From: Constantimarinum furrinae
GTDB lineage: Bacteria > Bacteroidota > Bacteroidia > Flavobacteriales > Flavobacteriaceae
DNA: 64,000 nucleotides
Direction: 5' to 3'
NCBI RefSeq assembly: GCF_014295415.1
Contig: NZ_CP052909.1
Location: forward strand, 1,240,001 to 1,304,000
The position numbers and the translations under genes were made by a program. The notes under the pieces were generated by a model. The model had not been told where the DNA came from and did no database searches. It was given only the letters and a program-made list of their open reading frames with translations. Positions within the stretch are counted from its first letter, which is position 1. Each line of letters starts with the position of its first letter. Shown here in pieces: positions 1 through 8,951 of this stretch.

Positions 1-185
1 ATACGGTTTCTGTCCAGTATAATTTAAAGTTGAAAAATTGAGGAAAATCTCACCTCATTTTCTTTTTCAAATGTAAGTATTTGAAACTTCCTTGACAAGT
101 CAATTCTGTTCTCTTAACATTTTAATTATAAACTATAGATTGTTAACAAGATTTATATTGTTAATATCTTAAAATTGAGAAAACA
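1..185. other. AT-rich leader region, no gene
   Basis: No credible coding frame is visible. The stretch is AT-rich. A weak Bacteroidota-type promoter can be read just before the first gene: a TTG at 140-142 and TATCTTAA at 165-172, 22 nt apart. The second element departs from the TAnnTTTG consensus in its last bases, so this is only a suggestion. Confidence 0.3.
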
Positions 186-857
186 ATGAACAAAGTAAAA
201 ATTTCAATTAATCAGTTGGTTGATTTCAGATTGGCTACACAAAATAAAAAGCTTAGAATCCTAAGAGATCAAAAAAAGGTTAATCCCTTTAGAGCAAATT
301 GGTATCAAATGTCTCGAAGTCGAATTAAAAAATCAATTGCCACAGGTGGGGATTTAGAACCAATTTTGGCTGGAATTCAAGAGTTAAAAAATAGGAGAAA
401 ACTAACTCCCATGCAGTTAAATAATCGCAATGTATCTATTGAAGCAATGCAGAGATTTTTGAGCATTAAAATTCCAAAAATTTTTAATAATCCAATTACT
501 GTGGTCAAAAATGTTCAGCATAAATCAATAAATATACAAGGTGTTGAAGTTATCATTTCTCCAGATTTGATATTTCGTGCCGAAATTGACGGCCTAACAT
601 ATTATGGAGCAATAAAACTACATATTTCTAAGAATAATGTATTTGATCGGACCCAGTCAAAACAAGTTGCTGCAGCATTATATAAGTTTATGGATGATAA
701 TGTTAAAGAGTCAAAAGGGAAGGTTTTGCCTGAATTTTGTATTTCATTAGACGTTTTTGGGGATAAATTCACCTCCGCTCCAAAAAATTTTATTAAATGC
801 TATGGAGAATTAGAAAGAGTATGTGAAGAAATAAAGTTTCTTTGGCCTGCCGCATAG
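186..857 (+). CDS. hypothetical protein, AT-rich orphan
   Basis: I do not recognise this 223-residue protein. It has no signal peptide or membrane segment and should be cytoplasmic. The N-terminal half is rich in Lys and Arg. The second half contains a Pro-Asp pair (126-127) on a predicted beta strand. A strand ending in Ala-Ile-Lys (Lys144) follows, then a helix with Gln160 and Tyr166. That order resembles the core of PD-(D/E)xK nuclease-like folds, but the second acidic residue is replaced by Ala142, so it may be an inactive relative or a chance likeness. Base composition is clearly more AT-rich than the neighbouring operon, and the gene stands alone between an AT-rich leader and a terminator. 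Both features fit acquired DNA. The ATG start has no competing upstream start. Confidence 0.75.
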   Translation: MNKVKISINQLVDFRLATQNKKLRILRDQKKVNPFRANWYQMSRSRIKKSIATGGDLEPILAGIQELKNRRKLTPMQLNNRNVSIEAMQRFLSIKIPKIFNNPITVVKNVQHKSINIQGVEVIISPDLIFRAEIDGLTYYGAIKLHISKNNVFDRTQSKQVAAALYKFMDDNVKESKGKVLPEFCISLDVFGDKFTSAPKNFIKCYGELERVCEEIKFLWPAA

Positions 858-874
858 TAATAATTTAATACATT

Positions 875-907
875 AAAAAGGGAGGCAAATCGCCTTCCTT
901 TTTTTAT
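875..907 (+). terminator. intrinsic terminator after the orphan gene
   Basis: AAGGGAGGC and GCCTTCCTT pair with one G-T wobble around a short loop, followed by a run of eight T residues. It closes the transcript of the gene ending at 857. Confidence 0.8.
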
Positions 908-938
908 AGATTCTGCTATATTAGCTTTTTTGAATGCT

Positions 939-1439
939 ATGGAAGAAATATTGCCGGTGGCAAGTCACTGTTCTTTTTGTGATACAGAAATGCAACCCGA
1001 ACAGTTCTATTGTGAGCAGTGCGGATTCCCCGAAAGGAAAACAGAATTTGAAAAATCACGCTTTCACGCAAAGCGGGTACGAAAAAAGCAATGGACTCAG
1101 GAAGCTTCAGGGAAGATCAGATCGGGGCGAATCAGCCTCTTTGTCGTAGCCGCGATTTCCTTACTTACCGGAATATTCTATTTTTACAGATATGAAGACA
1201 ATGCCACTTTAATTGCCTCTGCTATCCTCGCCATAATCTATTTAGGACTGGGCTTTTGGTCGCAGCAACGTCCGTTAATTGCGCTTATCCTCGGACTTTT
1301 AGTCTTCGTAACCACCATTGTGATCAACGGTCTGTTCGAGCCTGAAACTATTTATAAGGGTATCATTTTGAAGATTTTTATCATTGCTTATTTAGGAAAG
1401 GGTATTAATTCGGCTTTACAATTGCGTAATTCGGAATAA
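939..1439 (+). CDS. zinc-ribbon integral membrane protein
   Basis: The protein starts with a short cytoplasmic zinc ribbon: two Cys-x2-Cys knuckles, CSFC and CEQC, about 14 residues apart. A basic linker follows, then four closely packed hydrophobic segments that look like transmembrane helices. I chose the ATG at 939. An in-frame TTG at 930 lies three codons upstream and adds nothing recognisable. The gene ends only 3 nt before the next start, and the next protein also begins with a zinc ribbon, so the two are almost certainly one operon and may work together in the membrane. No enzymatic motif is visible. The family is unknown to me. Confidence 0.8.
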   Translation: MEEILPVASHCSFCDTEMQPEQFYCEQCGFPERKTEFEKSRFHAKRVRKKQWTQEASGKIRSGRISLFVVAAISLLTGIFYFYRYEDNATLIASAILAIIYLGLGFWSQQRPLIALILGLLVFVTTIVINGLFEPETIYKGIILKIFIIAYLGKGINSALQLRNSE

Positions 1440-1442
1440 CGC

Positions 1443-2198
1443 ATGGAACGAAATTGTCCTAATTGTGATCAACCATTAAGAGTCGAAGCTTTGTTTTGCG
1501 GGAATTGCGGGAAAAAGATTTCGGTGCGAAATATGGACGTTGAGAACAGCAGTGTTCGCAATGTCTTACTTTTTTATGTCACCTTTTTAATCTATGCTAT
1601 CGTTTCCTGGGCGATCTACGCCGAAAGTGATTCCTTGCTTACGGAGATCCTTCTTGAGACTGTCTTTGTGTTGCTAACGGTTTTATTTAGTCTGTTCGAT
1701 GCCAAACGTATTCTGGCGCTCTATAACAGCACCTACATTACTTGGAGAAGTCTTGTTTTCTCTATTGTATTTCCATTTATTACTGCCGGTCTTGTTTATT
1801 TTGGAATCGAATATCTCAATGAATTACTCGATGAGGTGAGTTACAATCTGTTTTATGACTATATCGGGTATGAAAACTCCTTTTTCTGGGCGTTCCTGTT
1901 TATTGCGATCATCGCACCCGTTTTTGAAGAATTGGCATTCAGAGGATTTTTATTCAATCAGTTGGGAAATGTTTCCACTCCTCAAGTCACCATATTAGCG
2001 ACAGCGATTTTATTTGCTTTGGTCCATTTTTCGTTTATTTCCTTCGTCTGGATCTTTCCCTTCGGGTTGGTATTGGGATATCTAAGGCATAAATACAAAA
2101 CACTTTGGTTGGGGATGTTGGTGCATTTTATTCATAATCTATTGGTACTGATGATAGAATATTACTATTTTAACGAAGGTGATATTTTTACGCTGTAA
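1443..2198 (+). CDS. CPBP-family intramembrane metalloprotease with N-terminal zinc ribbon
   Basis: Residues 5-23 form a zinc ribbon (CPNC and CGNC). Six or more transmembrane helices follow. The CPBP (CAAX protease and bacteriocin-processing, Abi) signature is complete: Glu162-Glu163-x3-Arg167, then Phe-x3-His195, and a third motif with His228 and Asn232. These residues form the membrane-embedded metal site in the family, related to Rce1. The substrate cannot be predicted. The zinc ribbon faces the cytoplasm and could recruit a partner. The gene follows the zinc-ribbon membrane protein with a 3-nt gap, pointing to joint function. Confidence 0.9.
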   Translation: MERNCPNCDQPLRVEALFCGNCGKKISVRNMDVENSSVRNVLLFYVTFLIYAIVSWAIYAESDSLLTEILLETVFVLLTVLFSLFDAKRILALYNSTYITWRSLVFSIVFPFITAGLVYFGIEYLNELLDEVSYNLFYDYIGYENSFFWAFLFIAIIAPVFEELAFRGFLFNQLGNVSTPQVTILATAILFALVHFSFISFVWIFPFGLVLGYLRHKYKTLWLGMLVHFIHNLLVLMIEYYYFNEGDIFTL

Positions 2199-2204
2199 TG
2201 AAGC

Positions 2205-2921
2205 CTACTTCAGAATATCGGTACCCAGATATTCATCATTCTTATTGTAATACCAGGCTCTTACTTTCGGCATTCTTATATCCTGAATAATTTTTTCTTC
2301 AGAAAGAAGGATGTATTCTCCGGTATTTTTTCCTTCCTTTTCGGGATCGCCCTTAAAGAACTGATACATTTCCAAGGCATAACTTTTCGGATTAAAATAA
2401 AAGAACCACACATCCTTGCCCACAGCTTCATCGTAGCTTACTCTTAAAACCAGATATTCCTTTCCTTTAAATTCTTTTCTAATGACCTTCTCATCAATCT
2501 GCGTTCCGGGATCTTTTAACTTCATGGGCAAACCGTAGAGGTAGGTGTAATAATTCTTGTATAGGCGAGCTCTGTCGCACTTCTCCTTAAAGCTTGATGA
2601 AGCTGTTGGTTGTACATTTCCCTTACTGCATATCGTAAAAGAACAATCGTCCTTGTCTAAGGTGTACTGGGTGGTAATACTATCTTTTTCAACCGAAAGA
2701 TTGAAAAACTCATTTGGAAGATCGATAGTAACCTCACTCATTCTTTCCGGGCTATTTGGAGTTTTTAGCTGAACAAAAAAGCTGGCATCAAACTTTTGCC
2801 ATCGGTCTGAAGGATCGTGGTATGCAATAGCTTTTGCGAGTAATTCAGTTCCGCTAATTTCCTGAGCCAAAGTGACACATGGCAGTATTCCAATTAATAT
2901 TCCCAAGAAAATAGTTCTCAT
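2205..2921 (-). CDS. secreted protein, DUF6503/LolA-like
   Basis: A 238-residue protein with a clear signal peptide (hydrophobic residues 3-15, cleavage after Ala-Gln near 20). The rest is beta-strand rich with alternating polar and aromatic residues, in the style of the LolA/LppX-like half-barrel proteins that Bacteroidota genomes annotate as DUF6503. I assign this by overall look, not by a motif. It is probably periplasmic and may bind lipid or lipoprotein. It converges with the CPBP gene (6-nt gap) and lies downstream of the PiT gene beyond a terminator, so it is likely transcribed separately. Confidence 0.65.
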   Translation of the reverse strand: MRTIFLGILIGILPCVTLAQEISGTELLAKAIAYHDPSDRWQKFDASFFVQLKTPNSPERMSEVTIDLPNEFFNLSVEKDSITTQYTLDKDDCSFTICSKGNVQPTASSSFKEKCDRARLYKNYYTYLYGLPMKLKDPGTQIDEKVIRKEFKGKEYLVLRVSYDEAVGKDVWFFYFNPKSYALEMYQFFKGDPEKEGKNTGEYILLSEEKIIQDIRMPKVRAWYYNKNDEYLGTDILK

Positions 2922-2955
2922 ATAGTGGATTTTTCAGAATAAATATAGAATAAAA

Positions 2956-2988
2956 AACCTTGCCCGATCAGAGCGCACGGGCAAGGTT
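2956..2988 (-). terminator. intrinsic terminator of the PiT gene
   Basis: A perfect 11-bp stem, AACCTTGCCCG with CGGGCAAGGTT, around an 11-nt loop. On the minus strand it is followed by a T run, as needed to end the transcript of the phosphate transporter that stops at 3009. Confidence 0.85.
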
Positions 2989-3008
2989 AGAATATTTAAT
3001 ACATCAGA

Positions 3009-5249
3009 TTACTTCTTGTAACTTCTGTAGTATTCTTCCAATAAATTGGTAAGAGCCGTCACCAGATCCTTTGTTTCCAGTAGCAAGCTGAAATACAAGG
3101 TTGTATTCTTCGGGCTGGATTCTTCGGTTCGAGTTCGTGCTATTTGCTTGTCGATCTTTTCTGAAACAAAGCGGAATAGTTCATTTTTCTTATCCAAGAT
3201 GGAACTGATTTTTTCAATTTCCCGATTCTTAAAGATACTTTCTATTTCAGTTAGAAGTGCTTCGAGCGTATTGTCTATCTCCTGAAGGTCTTTTATCTGA
3301 TTGAATCGAAGTGCTTTGTGATTATTGTTCACGTGTTTGTAACTCGCTTTGGCAATGTATTCCAAAGATTGAGTAACATCGGTGAGATATCCTAAAACAA
3401 TGATATAGAAGTTACTTCCCCGCACACTTGTTTCATCCAGATTTTTAATAAAGTAGAAGATGTGATTACGCAGTTCTTCAACTTCATCGTCCAGTTTCTT
3501 AACCCCTTTTCTACTTTTCTTAAGTCGGGAGGTATCCTGCTTGGCTAATCCCCGAAGCATATCGCTGTAGATCTTATTCGTTCTTTTTACAACACTAACG
3601 ATGGTATCTGCACTCTCTTCAATTATCCCTTGAACTGTGCTACTCGCAGCTTTTTTCAGTTTATCGGGAGCAGTTACCACGTTACTTCTCTTTTTGTGAA
3701 CCATAAAGTTACGGATCAGGAGCAGAATGGCTAATAACAGCAATACGGGAATCATTACCTGCTGATTCCAATTAATAAGGAATGCAAGGGTTCCGGCAGC
3801 AACAAAGGCACTAAACGCTGTAAAGAACCATCCTCCAATGACATTTAAAACACCGGCTACTCTGTAGACTGCACTTTCTCGCCCCCATGCTCTGTCTGCC
3901 AGGGAAGTACCCATCGCCACCATAAACGTAACATAGGTTGTAGATAGCGGTAATTTCATCGATGTTGCTATAGAGATCAAAACTCCGGCCACGGTTAAGT
4001 TTATTGATGCCCGAATCATATCGAAAGCTGGAAGCTCATAGGATTTACTCTTGGGAAGAGCTACCACGGGTTTTTCAAAACGCGAGTTCATATTTTCCAA
4101 GGTAGATTTTGGCAGAATCATGCCTAACCCGGCAGATAGTTTGCTGCTTCCTTTTACGATAGCGCGTGAAAGCATATTTGGCTTAAATTTCTCATGTCCC
4201 TCGCCTTGTCTTGAAAGTCCGATCTCGGTATCGGTAACCGTTTTAGCTTTCTTCGAAAACCATAATGTTAGGACCATGACACCACCTGCAATAAACAGTA
4301 ACATGGGTTCTGCCGGAACTTTGGTAGCAAGAATATTCATAGAGAATGCAGTAGCTGCTTCTCCCGATGCCGCCCAGGCTTCATACGAATGATAGGCTGC
4401 CATGGGTACACCAATAAAATTTACCAGGTCATTTCCGGAAAAGGCGAGCGCCAGTCCGAAGGTTCCTATTCCGATCACAAAAATGAGAATACTCTTTTTA
4501 AAGATCTTCATAAAAGCATAGGAGAATAAGGTCCAGAAAACAAAACTCCCGGCAATTAGCAGCAAAGTCTGATTCTCTAATATTCCTTGAAAATCTCCGT
4601 AATAGGGTGTTCCTTTAAGTCCCTTCAGAAAAATAAAATATCCGATAGCGGTAAGCGCAAAGCCCCCAAAGAGCGCTCCAAAATTCCTGATCTTCTTCTC
4701 ATAATGAAAGGTAAATATAAGTCTCGAAAGGTATTGGACCAGCGCACCTACCGTAAATGCAATAACAACCGATAGCAGGATTCCGGAAATAATTTCGGTG
4801 GCTTTATCGGTATTAATATAGTTTCCAAGATCTGCCCAAGATTGAGTGTCATTAGCGCTTATTTTGATCAAGGCAACCACTACCGCGGCACCCAGCAATT
4901 CAAATACTATAGAAACTGTTGTAGATGTAGGCATTCCCAAAGTATTGAAAAAGTCTAACAACAGTATATCGGTGATCATAACCGCCATGAAAATAATCAT
5001 GATCTCGTTAAAATAAAATTCACCCGGCACGAATATTCCTTTACGGGCAACTTCCATCATTCCACTGGAGAACACGGCGCCTATAAAAATTCCAAGACTT
5101 GCTATGATCATGATACTTTTAAAGGATATCGCTTTGGACCCAATGGCCGAGTTTAGAAAATTTACGGCGTCATTGCTCACTCCCACAATAAGGTCGGCAA
5201 TGGCCAGAACGGCAAGAGCAACGAGCATAAATAAATAAAAATTTTCCAT
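3009..5249 (-). CDS. inorganic phosphate transporter, PiT family, with PhoU-like C-terminal domain
   Basis: A 746-residue inner-membrane protein. The first PiT signature is present near residues 23-40 as GVSNDAVNFLNSAIGSKA and the second near the middle (SMKLPLSTTYVTFMVAMG), as expected for the inverted repeat of the Na+/H+-phosphate symporters. After the last membrane helix, about 200 C-terminal residues are charged and helical, with spacing typical of PhoU-like helical bundles (compare the DUF47/PhoU partners of PiT). So transporter and regulator appear fused, which makes this longer than plain PiT proteins of 400-530 residues. The next gene downstream of its promoter region is a phosphate-selective-type porin, fitting a phosphate uptake module. 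Confidence 0.92.
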   Translation of the reverse strand: MENFYLFMLVALAVLAIADLIVGVSNDAVNFLNSAIGSKAISFKSIMIIASLGIFIGAVFSSGMMEVARKGIFVPGEFYFNEIMIIFMAVMITDILLLDFFNTLGMPTSTTVSIVFELLGAAVVVALIKISANDTQSWADLGNYINTDKATEIISGILLSVVIAFTVGALVQYLSRLIFTFHYEKKIRNFGALFGGFALTAIGYFIFLKGLKGTPYYGDFQGILENQTLLLIAGSFVFWTLFSYAFMKIFKKSILIFVIGIGTFGLALAFSGNDLVNFIGVPMAAYHSYEAWAASGEAATAFSMNILATKVPAEPMLLFIAGGVMVLTLWFSKKAKTVTDTEIGLSRQGEGHEKFKPNMLSRAIVKGSSKLSAGLGMILPKSTLENMNSRFEKPVVALPKSKSYELPAFDMIRASINLTVAGVLISIATSMKLPLSTTYVTFMVAMGTSLADRAWGRESAVYRVAGVLNVIGGWFFTAFSAFVAAGTLAFLINWNQQVMIPVLLLLAILLLIRNFMVHKKRSNVVTAPDKLKKAASSTVQGIIEESADTIVSVVKRTNKIYSDMLRGLAKQDTSRLKKSRKGVKKLDDEVEELRNHIFYFIKNLDETSVRGSNFYIIVLGYLTDVTQSLEYIAKASYKHVNNNHKALRFNQIKDLQEIDNTLEALLTEIESIFKNREIEKISSILDKKNELFRFVSEKIDKQIARTRTEESSPKNTTLYFSLLLETKDLVTALTNLLEEYYRSYKK

Positions 5250-5327
5250 GAGTATGTTTAATTAAACTGGTGCAAATTTCTTATTAAAAAAGAGTTTATT
5301 TGTTACCAAATTGTTATGTATTTTCAG

Positions 5328-6551
5328 TTAAAAATGAAGGTCGAAACCAATTCGGAACTCAATATTATCCGGCTCTCCACCCCGAGACGTATAATTGATA
5401 TCGGTTTGAACCTTTAGTTTATGTCCAACAATATATTTTGAAGCTCCCAGTGTGTACTGCTCACTATTGTCAGATCCGGTGATTGGATCGAAACTCAAGT
5501 TGGTAAAACGGCCCGCGACCTCATAATTATTCTTGAACAAATACCCGGCTTGAAAGTTAAAAGCATTTCCTGTTAACACAACATCTCCGGTAGGATTTCC
5601 TTCGGCGTCCATGGCAGGAAGCCCGTTTTCTTCTACTGCTATAGGTGCATCAGCATCTCGATTCGCATATTCGGCCATGATAGAGAGTCCATCGTATTTA
5701 AACATAGCATCTACAAATATCGTGGTAATATCGGTTTTGTACAGTCCGGTAGAGGTAAACATATAAGACCCTAAATTGCTCCGGGTTTTTACAGCATCAT
5801 CATTATAATCGTATGTAGCGGCCAGCATAAGCTTCGGAGTTTTTTCTCTTTTCAGATCGCTCTGAACATAGTCTCCTCCTCCCTCAAATTCACCAAATGG
5901 AAGTACTTCTATCCTTCCGGTGTATTGATGTCCCCCTAGGTTCCCGGATACAATATTTCGTCCTTCCCCTTGCGATAGTGCAAATTTTTCACGGATAATA
6001 AAGCTTTCTGAAAGATTAGCGTGATGGCGAATTTGAATTCCAAGGTCACGGTCTATATTAAAGCGGCTGTTGAGTAAAGACCGGTCGATAAGCTGAAGGT
6101 TTGCTGAGGATACCACGCGTTCTACGTTTCCGGGAAGTTTAGTTTGCCCGGCCCATAGTTCGAAATTCTCATAAAAATTCCACATAATAACAGCGTCGAG
6201 AATATATCTGGGAGCATTGCCTGTAAATTGATTTGCTCCCGAAATATCACGGTTAGACAAACCAAGTTCAATTTTGTACTTCAACTTTGGTGAATAAGCA
6301 AAACCGTCAAATTTTAATCGGGCTCTTCTTATAAGAAAGTTTTGTTCGGGCTTACCATATGAATCCCCGTCGTGATCCCATTGAGACATTGCTCTAAACT
6401 GAATACGAGGCGCAAATTTAACGCTCCATGAGCTGTCTTTAGCGACAAGATTAAGCATTCCCTTGCCAAACTTGGTTTCTGTAATTTCTTGTGAATTGGC
6501 AGAAATGCATACGCATAACATAGCCACAAGAGTGAGGTAATGACATTTCAT
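5328..6551 (-). CDS. phosphate-selective porin O/P family protein
   Basis: A 407-residue outer membrane beta-barrel with an N-terminal signal peptide (cleavage near Asn-Ser-Gln at about 20). The pattern of alternating strands ending in a C-terminal aromatic (final residues DLHF) is typical of porins. The early motif with RIQFRAMSQWD and the later RRARLKFDGF block match the OprO/OprP porin family. It sits 78 nt upstream of the PiT gene on the same strand, so outer membrane entry and inner membrane uptake of phosphate may be co-expressed. Family membership does not prove phosphate selectivity. Confidence 0.85.
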   Translation of the reverse strand: MKCHYLTLVAMLCVCISANSQEITETKFGKGMLNLVAKDSSWSVKFAPRIQFRAMSQWDHDGDSYGKPEQNFLIRRARLKFDGFAYSPKLKYKIELGLSNRDISGANQFTGNAPRYILDAVIMWNFYENFELWAGQTKLPGNVERVVSSANLQLIDRSLLNSRFNIDRDLGIQIRHHANLSESFIIREKFALSQGEGRNIVSGNLGGHQYTGRIEVLPFGEFEGGGDYVQSDLKREKTPKLMLAATYDYNDDAVKTRSNLGSYMFTSTGLYKTDITTIFVDAMFKYDGLSIMAEYANRDADAPIAVEENGLPAMDAEGNPTGDVVLTGNAFNFQAGYLFKNNYEVAGRFTNLSFDPITGSDNSEQYTLGASKYIVGHKLKVQTDINYTSRGGEPDNIEFRIGFDLHF

Positions 6552-6693
6552 TTAATATCGATTCTAGTTTTTGTCGTTGCAAAGAACCGATTTCTATGTT
6601 AAGTTAATGTTATGCCATCGTAAAGAAACCGAGATAGGCAGTAATTTGAGGCACTTTAACAAGTCTTTATTATCGTAATTGTTATTTTGTTTA

Positions 6694-6701
6694 TATTTTT
6701 G
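6694..6701 (+). promoter_or_regulatory. -7 promoter element before the small membrane protein
   Basis: TATTTTTG matches the Bacteroidota -7 element TAnnTTTG. No good -33 TTG is seen at normal spacing. Its position argues that the TTG codon at 6687 lies upstream of transcription and that the real start is the TTG at 6735. Confidence 0.35.
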
Positions 6702-6734
6702 GCCTTTGTTAAATCAAATTGTCTCTGTATAAGT

Positions 6735-7034
6735 TTGAAATTCCTACCAAAAATATTCTTGTCATTTTTTCTCAGCCTTACCCTATTGGCACCGGTGATC
6801 ATAAATGTAATTACAATGGATCCGGATGCAATAGTAGTAACCAATATTCTAGAAGAAGAGAATAAAAATACACTACAGTTCGATGTGGATGAGAAAAAGG
6901 TAGTGCTGAATCTTTATAAATGGTTTCAGGATTTTCAATATACTTTGAAAGGCAAGAATAACCCTCATTATCGGGAAGCCTTCAGTAGCTATACCGTCAC
7001 AATTCACCTACCCCCTCCTGAATTTATAGGCTAA
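6735..7034 (+). CDS. small membrane-anchored hypothetical protein
   Basis: A 99-residue protein beginning with one strongly hydrophobic segment after Lys-Phe-Leu-Pro-Lys (a signal anchor or uncleaved signal). A soluble, probably periplasmic tail follows that ends in a Pro-rich HLPPPEF stretch. I chose the TTG at 6735 because it places two Lys residues directly before the hydrophobic core. A TTG at 6687 gives a longer form and the ATG at 6816 would remove the membrane segment. The gene precedes the SulP transporter on the same strand by 72 nt. No family is recognised and function is unknown. Confidence 0.55.
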   Translation: MKFLPKIFLSFFLSLTLLAPVIINVITMDPDAIVVTNILEEENKNTLQFDVDEKKVVLNLYKWFQDFQYTLKGKNNPHYREAFSSYTVTIHLPPPEFIG

Positions 7035-7106
7035 TATATTTTCAACGTTTTGTTTTAACTTGTTCAGTCTGAATTGTTATAGATTGAACCTATTTTATTA
7101 GCTATA

Positions 7107-8948
7107 ATGAATAAATTATTTGATTTTAAACATTTTAAAGGAGACTTGTTTGGTGGAATTACTGCCGGAATCGTTGCTTTACCTCTTGCATTAGCTTTTG
7201 GTGTAAGTTCTGGTCTGGGTCCAAGTGCGGGTCTTTATGGTGCTATTTTCGTTAGCTTTTTTGCAGCTTTATTTGGTGGAACCAATACACAAATTTCGGG
7301 ACCAACTGCACCAATGACAGCAGTGAGTATGGTAGTAATTGCGGGGATCATCGCCGTGAATGACGGAGATGTGAACAAAGCGCTACCTGCAATTCTTACT
7401 GTGTTCCTCTTGGCGGGACTAATGCAGATTGGACTGGGGGTGCTAGGTATAGGGAAGTATATAAAGTATATACCCTATCCGGTAGTTTCAGGATTTATGA
7501 CTGCAATAGGTATCATTATCTTGGTTACCCAGATTCTTCCGGCTGTTGGATATTATCCAAAGGAGGATGCCGAATTTGTAGATCAGTTTAAACCACTCGC
7601 GGAAGAGTTAATTTTAGAGAATATCCTCAGAGAAGAAGCAGGAGAAGGCATATTGGTTTTGGAAGATTTTGAAGAGACCATAAAACGTTCTGAAACCATT
7701 TCTCAAGCAGATATTTTAAAAGAGTCACAGACACTTGCAGCAGCGAACGCTTCCGGTGTAATTGGTTCGATTAAAATGCTTCCTAAAGCGCTAAATAATA
7801 TTAATTGGCTGGAATTGCTATTGGCATTAGGAACCATATTAATTATTTATGGTTTTAAACGCATTACCACAGCGGTACCCAGTACCTTGGTTGCGTTGTT
7901 GGTCATGTCGGGGATAGCATATGGATTTAGCCTTGATTATCGTCCCATTGAGCAGATTCCAAGTGGATTGCCCCTTCCTAATCTGGAAATATTTACCGGA
8001 TTCAGCCTTGCCAGTTTAACCCCTTATATTTTCACGGCACTTACACTTGCCTTACTGGGAGCAATAGATTCATTGCTCACTTCGGTGGTGGCCGATAATA
8101 TGACTAAGACCAAGCATAAACCAAACAAGGAATTAGTGGGTCAAGGTATCGGAAATTCTATAGGTGCTATTTTTGGCGGAATTCCGGGAGCGGGAGCGAC
8201 CATACGAACGGTGGTAAATATAAAATCGGGAGGAAAAACTCGTCTTTCGGGTATGATGGCCGGGGTTTTATTGCTGGTGATCCTTTTGTCACTAGGTCCG
8301 GTAGCTTCACAAATTCCCGCAGCAGTACTAGCTGGAATCCTTATCACGGTAGGAATTGGAGTTATGGATTATAAAGGGCTAAAAGCAATTCCTAATATGC
8401 CCAAAGCCGAAGTTATTATTATGATAATTGTATTGGTACTGTCTTCGGTATGGAATCTCGTGTATGCAGTAGGCATTGGTTTAGTGATTGCTTCACTTAT
8501 GTTTATGAAGAAAATGGGCGACCTTACTGCCGAGCGGTCCGATGTAAAACCATTATTAAAGGAACAGGCCTGGGACGATGAACATAATTTTCCTGAAGCT
8601 TTAAAAGAAGAAGTCTTTATAAAGCACATTAAGGGCCCGTTGTTTTTTGGTTCTACTAGTGATTTTCAGCAACTAGCTCAGCAGGTTCCGAACACGGCAA
8701 AAACTGTGGTCATACGTTTAGATCGTATGCAATATATGGATCAATCCGGGTTATATGCCATGGAAGATGTTCTTGTAGATTTGTCCCGTAGAAATATAAC
8801 GGTGTTGTTTGTGGATGTACAAACCCAGCCGCGATACATGATGGAACGAATTGATATTATACCCGATCTTGTTTCTGAAGACCGGATTTTTAAAACATTC
8901 AAAGAATGTTTAAAGTGGATTAATGAAAATGTAAAAGATAAATATTAA
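7107..8948 (+). CDS. SulP-family inorganic anion transporter
   Basis: A 613-residue inner-membrane transporter. The N-terminal region carries the SulP helices (AGIVALPLALAFG and the QISGPTAPMTAV block). Residues from about 500 onward form a STAS domain with the characteristic DQSG turn. Between helices near 150 and 218 there is a soluble, Glu-rich insertion of about 65 residues that many SulP proteins lack. Its stop is 3 nt from the start of a beta-carbonic anhydrase, so the pair is translated from one message. That neighbour argues for bicarbonate as substrate, like BicA-type SulP proteins, although sulfate cannot be excluded from sequence alone. Confidence 0.93.
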   Translation: MNKLFDFKHFKGDLFGGITAGIVALPLALAFGVSSGLGPSAGLYGAIFVSFFAALFGGTNTQISGPTAPMTAVSMVVIAGIIAVNDGDVNKALPAILTVFLLAGLMQIGLGVLGIGKYIKYIPYPVVSGFMTAIGIIILVTQILPAVGYYPKEDAEFVDQFKPLAEELILENILREEAGEGILVLEDFEETIKRSETISQADILKESQTLAAANASGVIGSIKMLPKALNNINWLELLLALGTILIIYGFKRITTAVPSTLVALLVMSGIAYGFSLDYRPIEQIPSGLPLPNLEIFTGFSLASLTPYIFTALTLALLGAIDSLLTSVVADNMTKTKHKPNKELVGQGIGNSIGAIFGGIPGAGATIRTVVNIKSGGKTRLSGMMAGVLLLVILLSLGPVASQIPAAVLAGILITVGIGVMDYKGLKAIPNMPKAEVIIMIIVLVLSSVWNLVYAVGIGLVIASLMFMKKMGDLTAERSDVKPLLKEQAWDDEHNFPEALKEEVFIKHIKGPLFFGSTSDFQQLAQQVPNTAKTVVIRLDRMQYMDQSGLYAMEDVLVDLSRRNITVLFVDVQTQPRYMMERIDIIPDLVSEDRIFKTFKECLKWINENVKDKY

Positions 8949-8951
8949 GAT

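Noticed and set aside
934-1149. 71-codon frame starting at the ATG at 934
   Set aside because: It lies in another frame of the zinc-ribbon protein, which has clear Cys motifs and membrane helices.
6656-6844. 62-codon minus-strand frame
   Set aside because: It is antisense to the small membrane-anchored protein and lacks any signal of its own.
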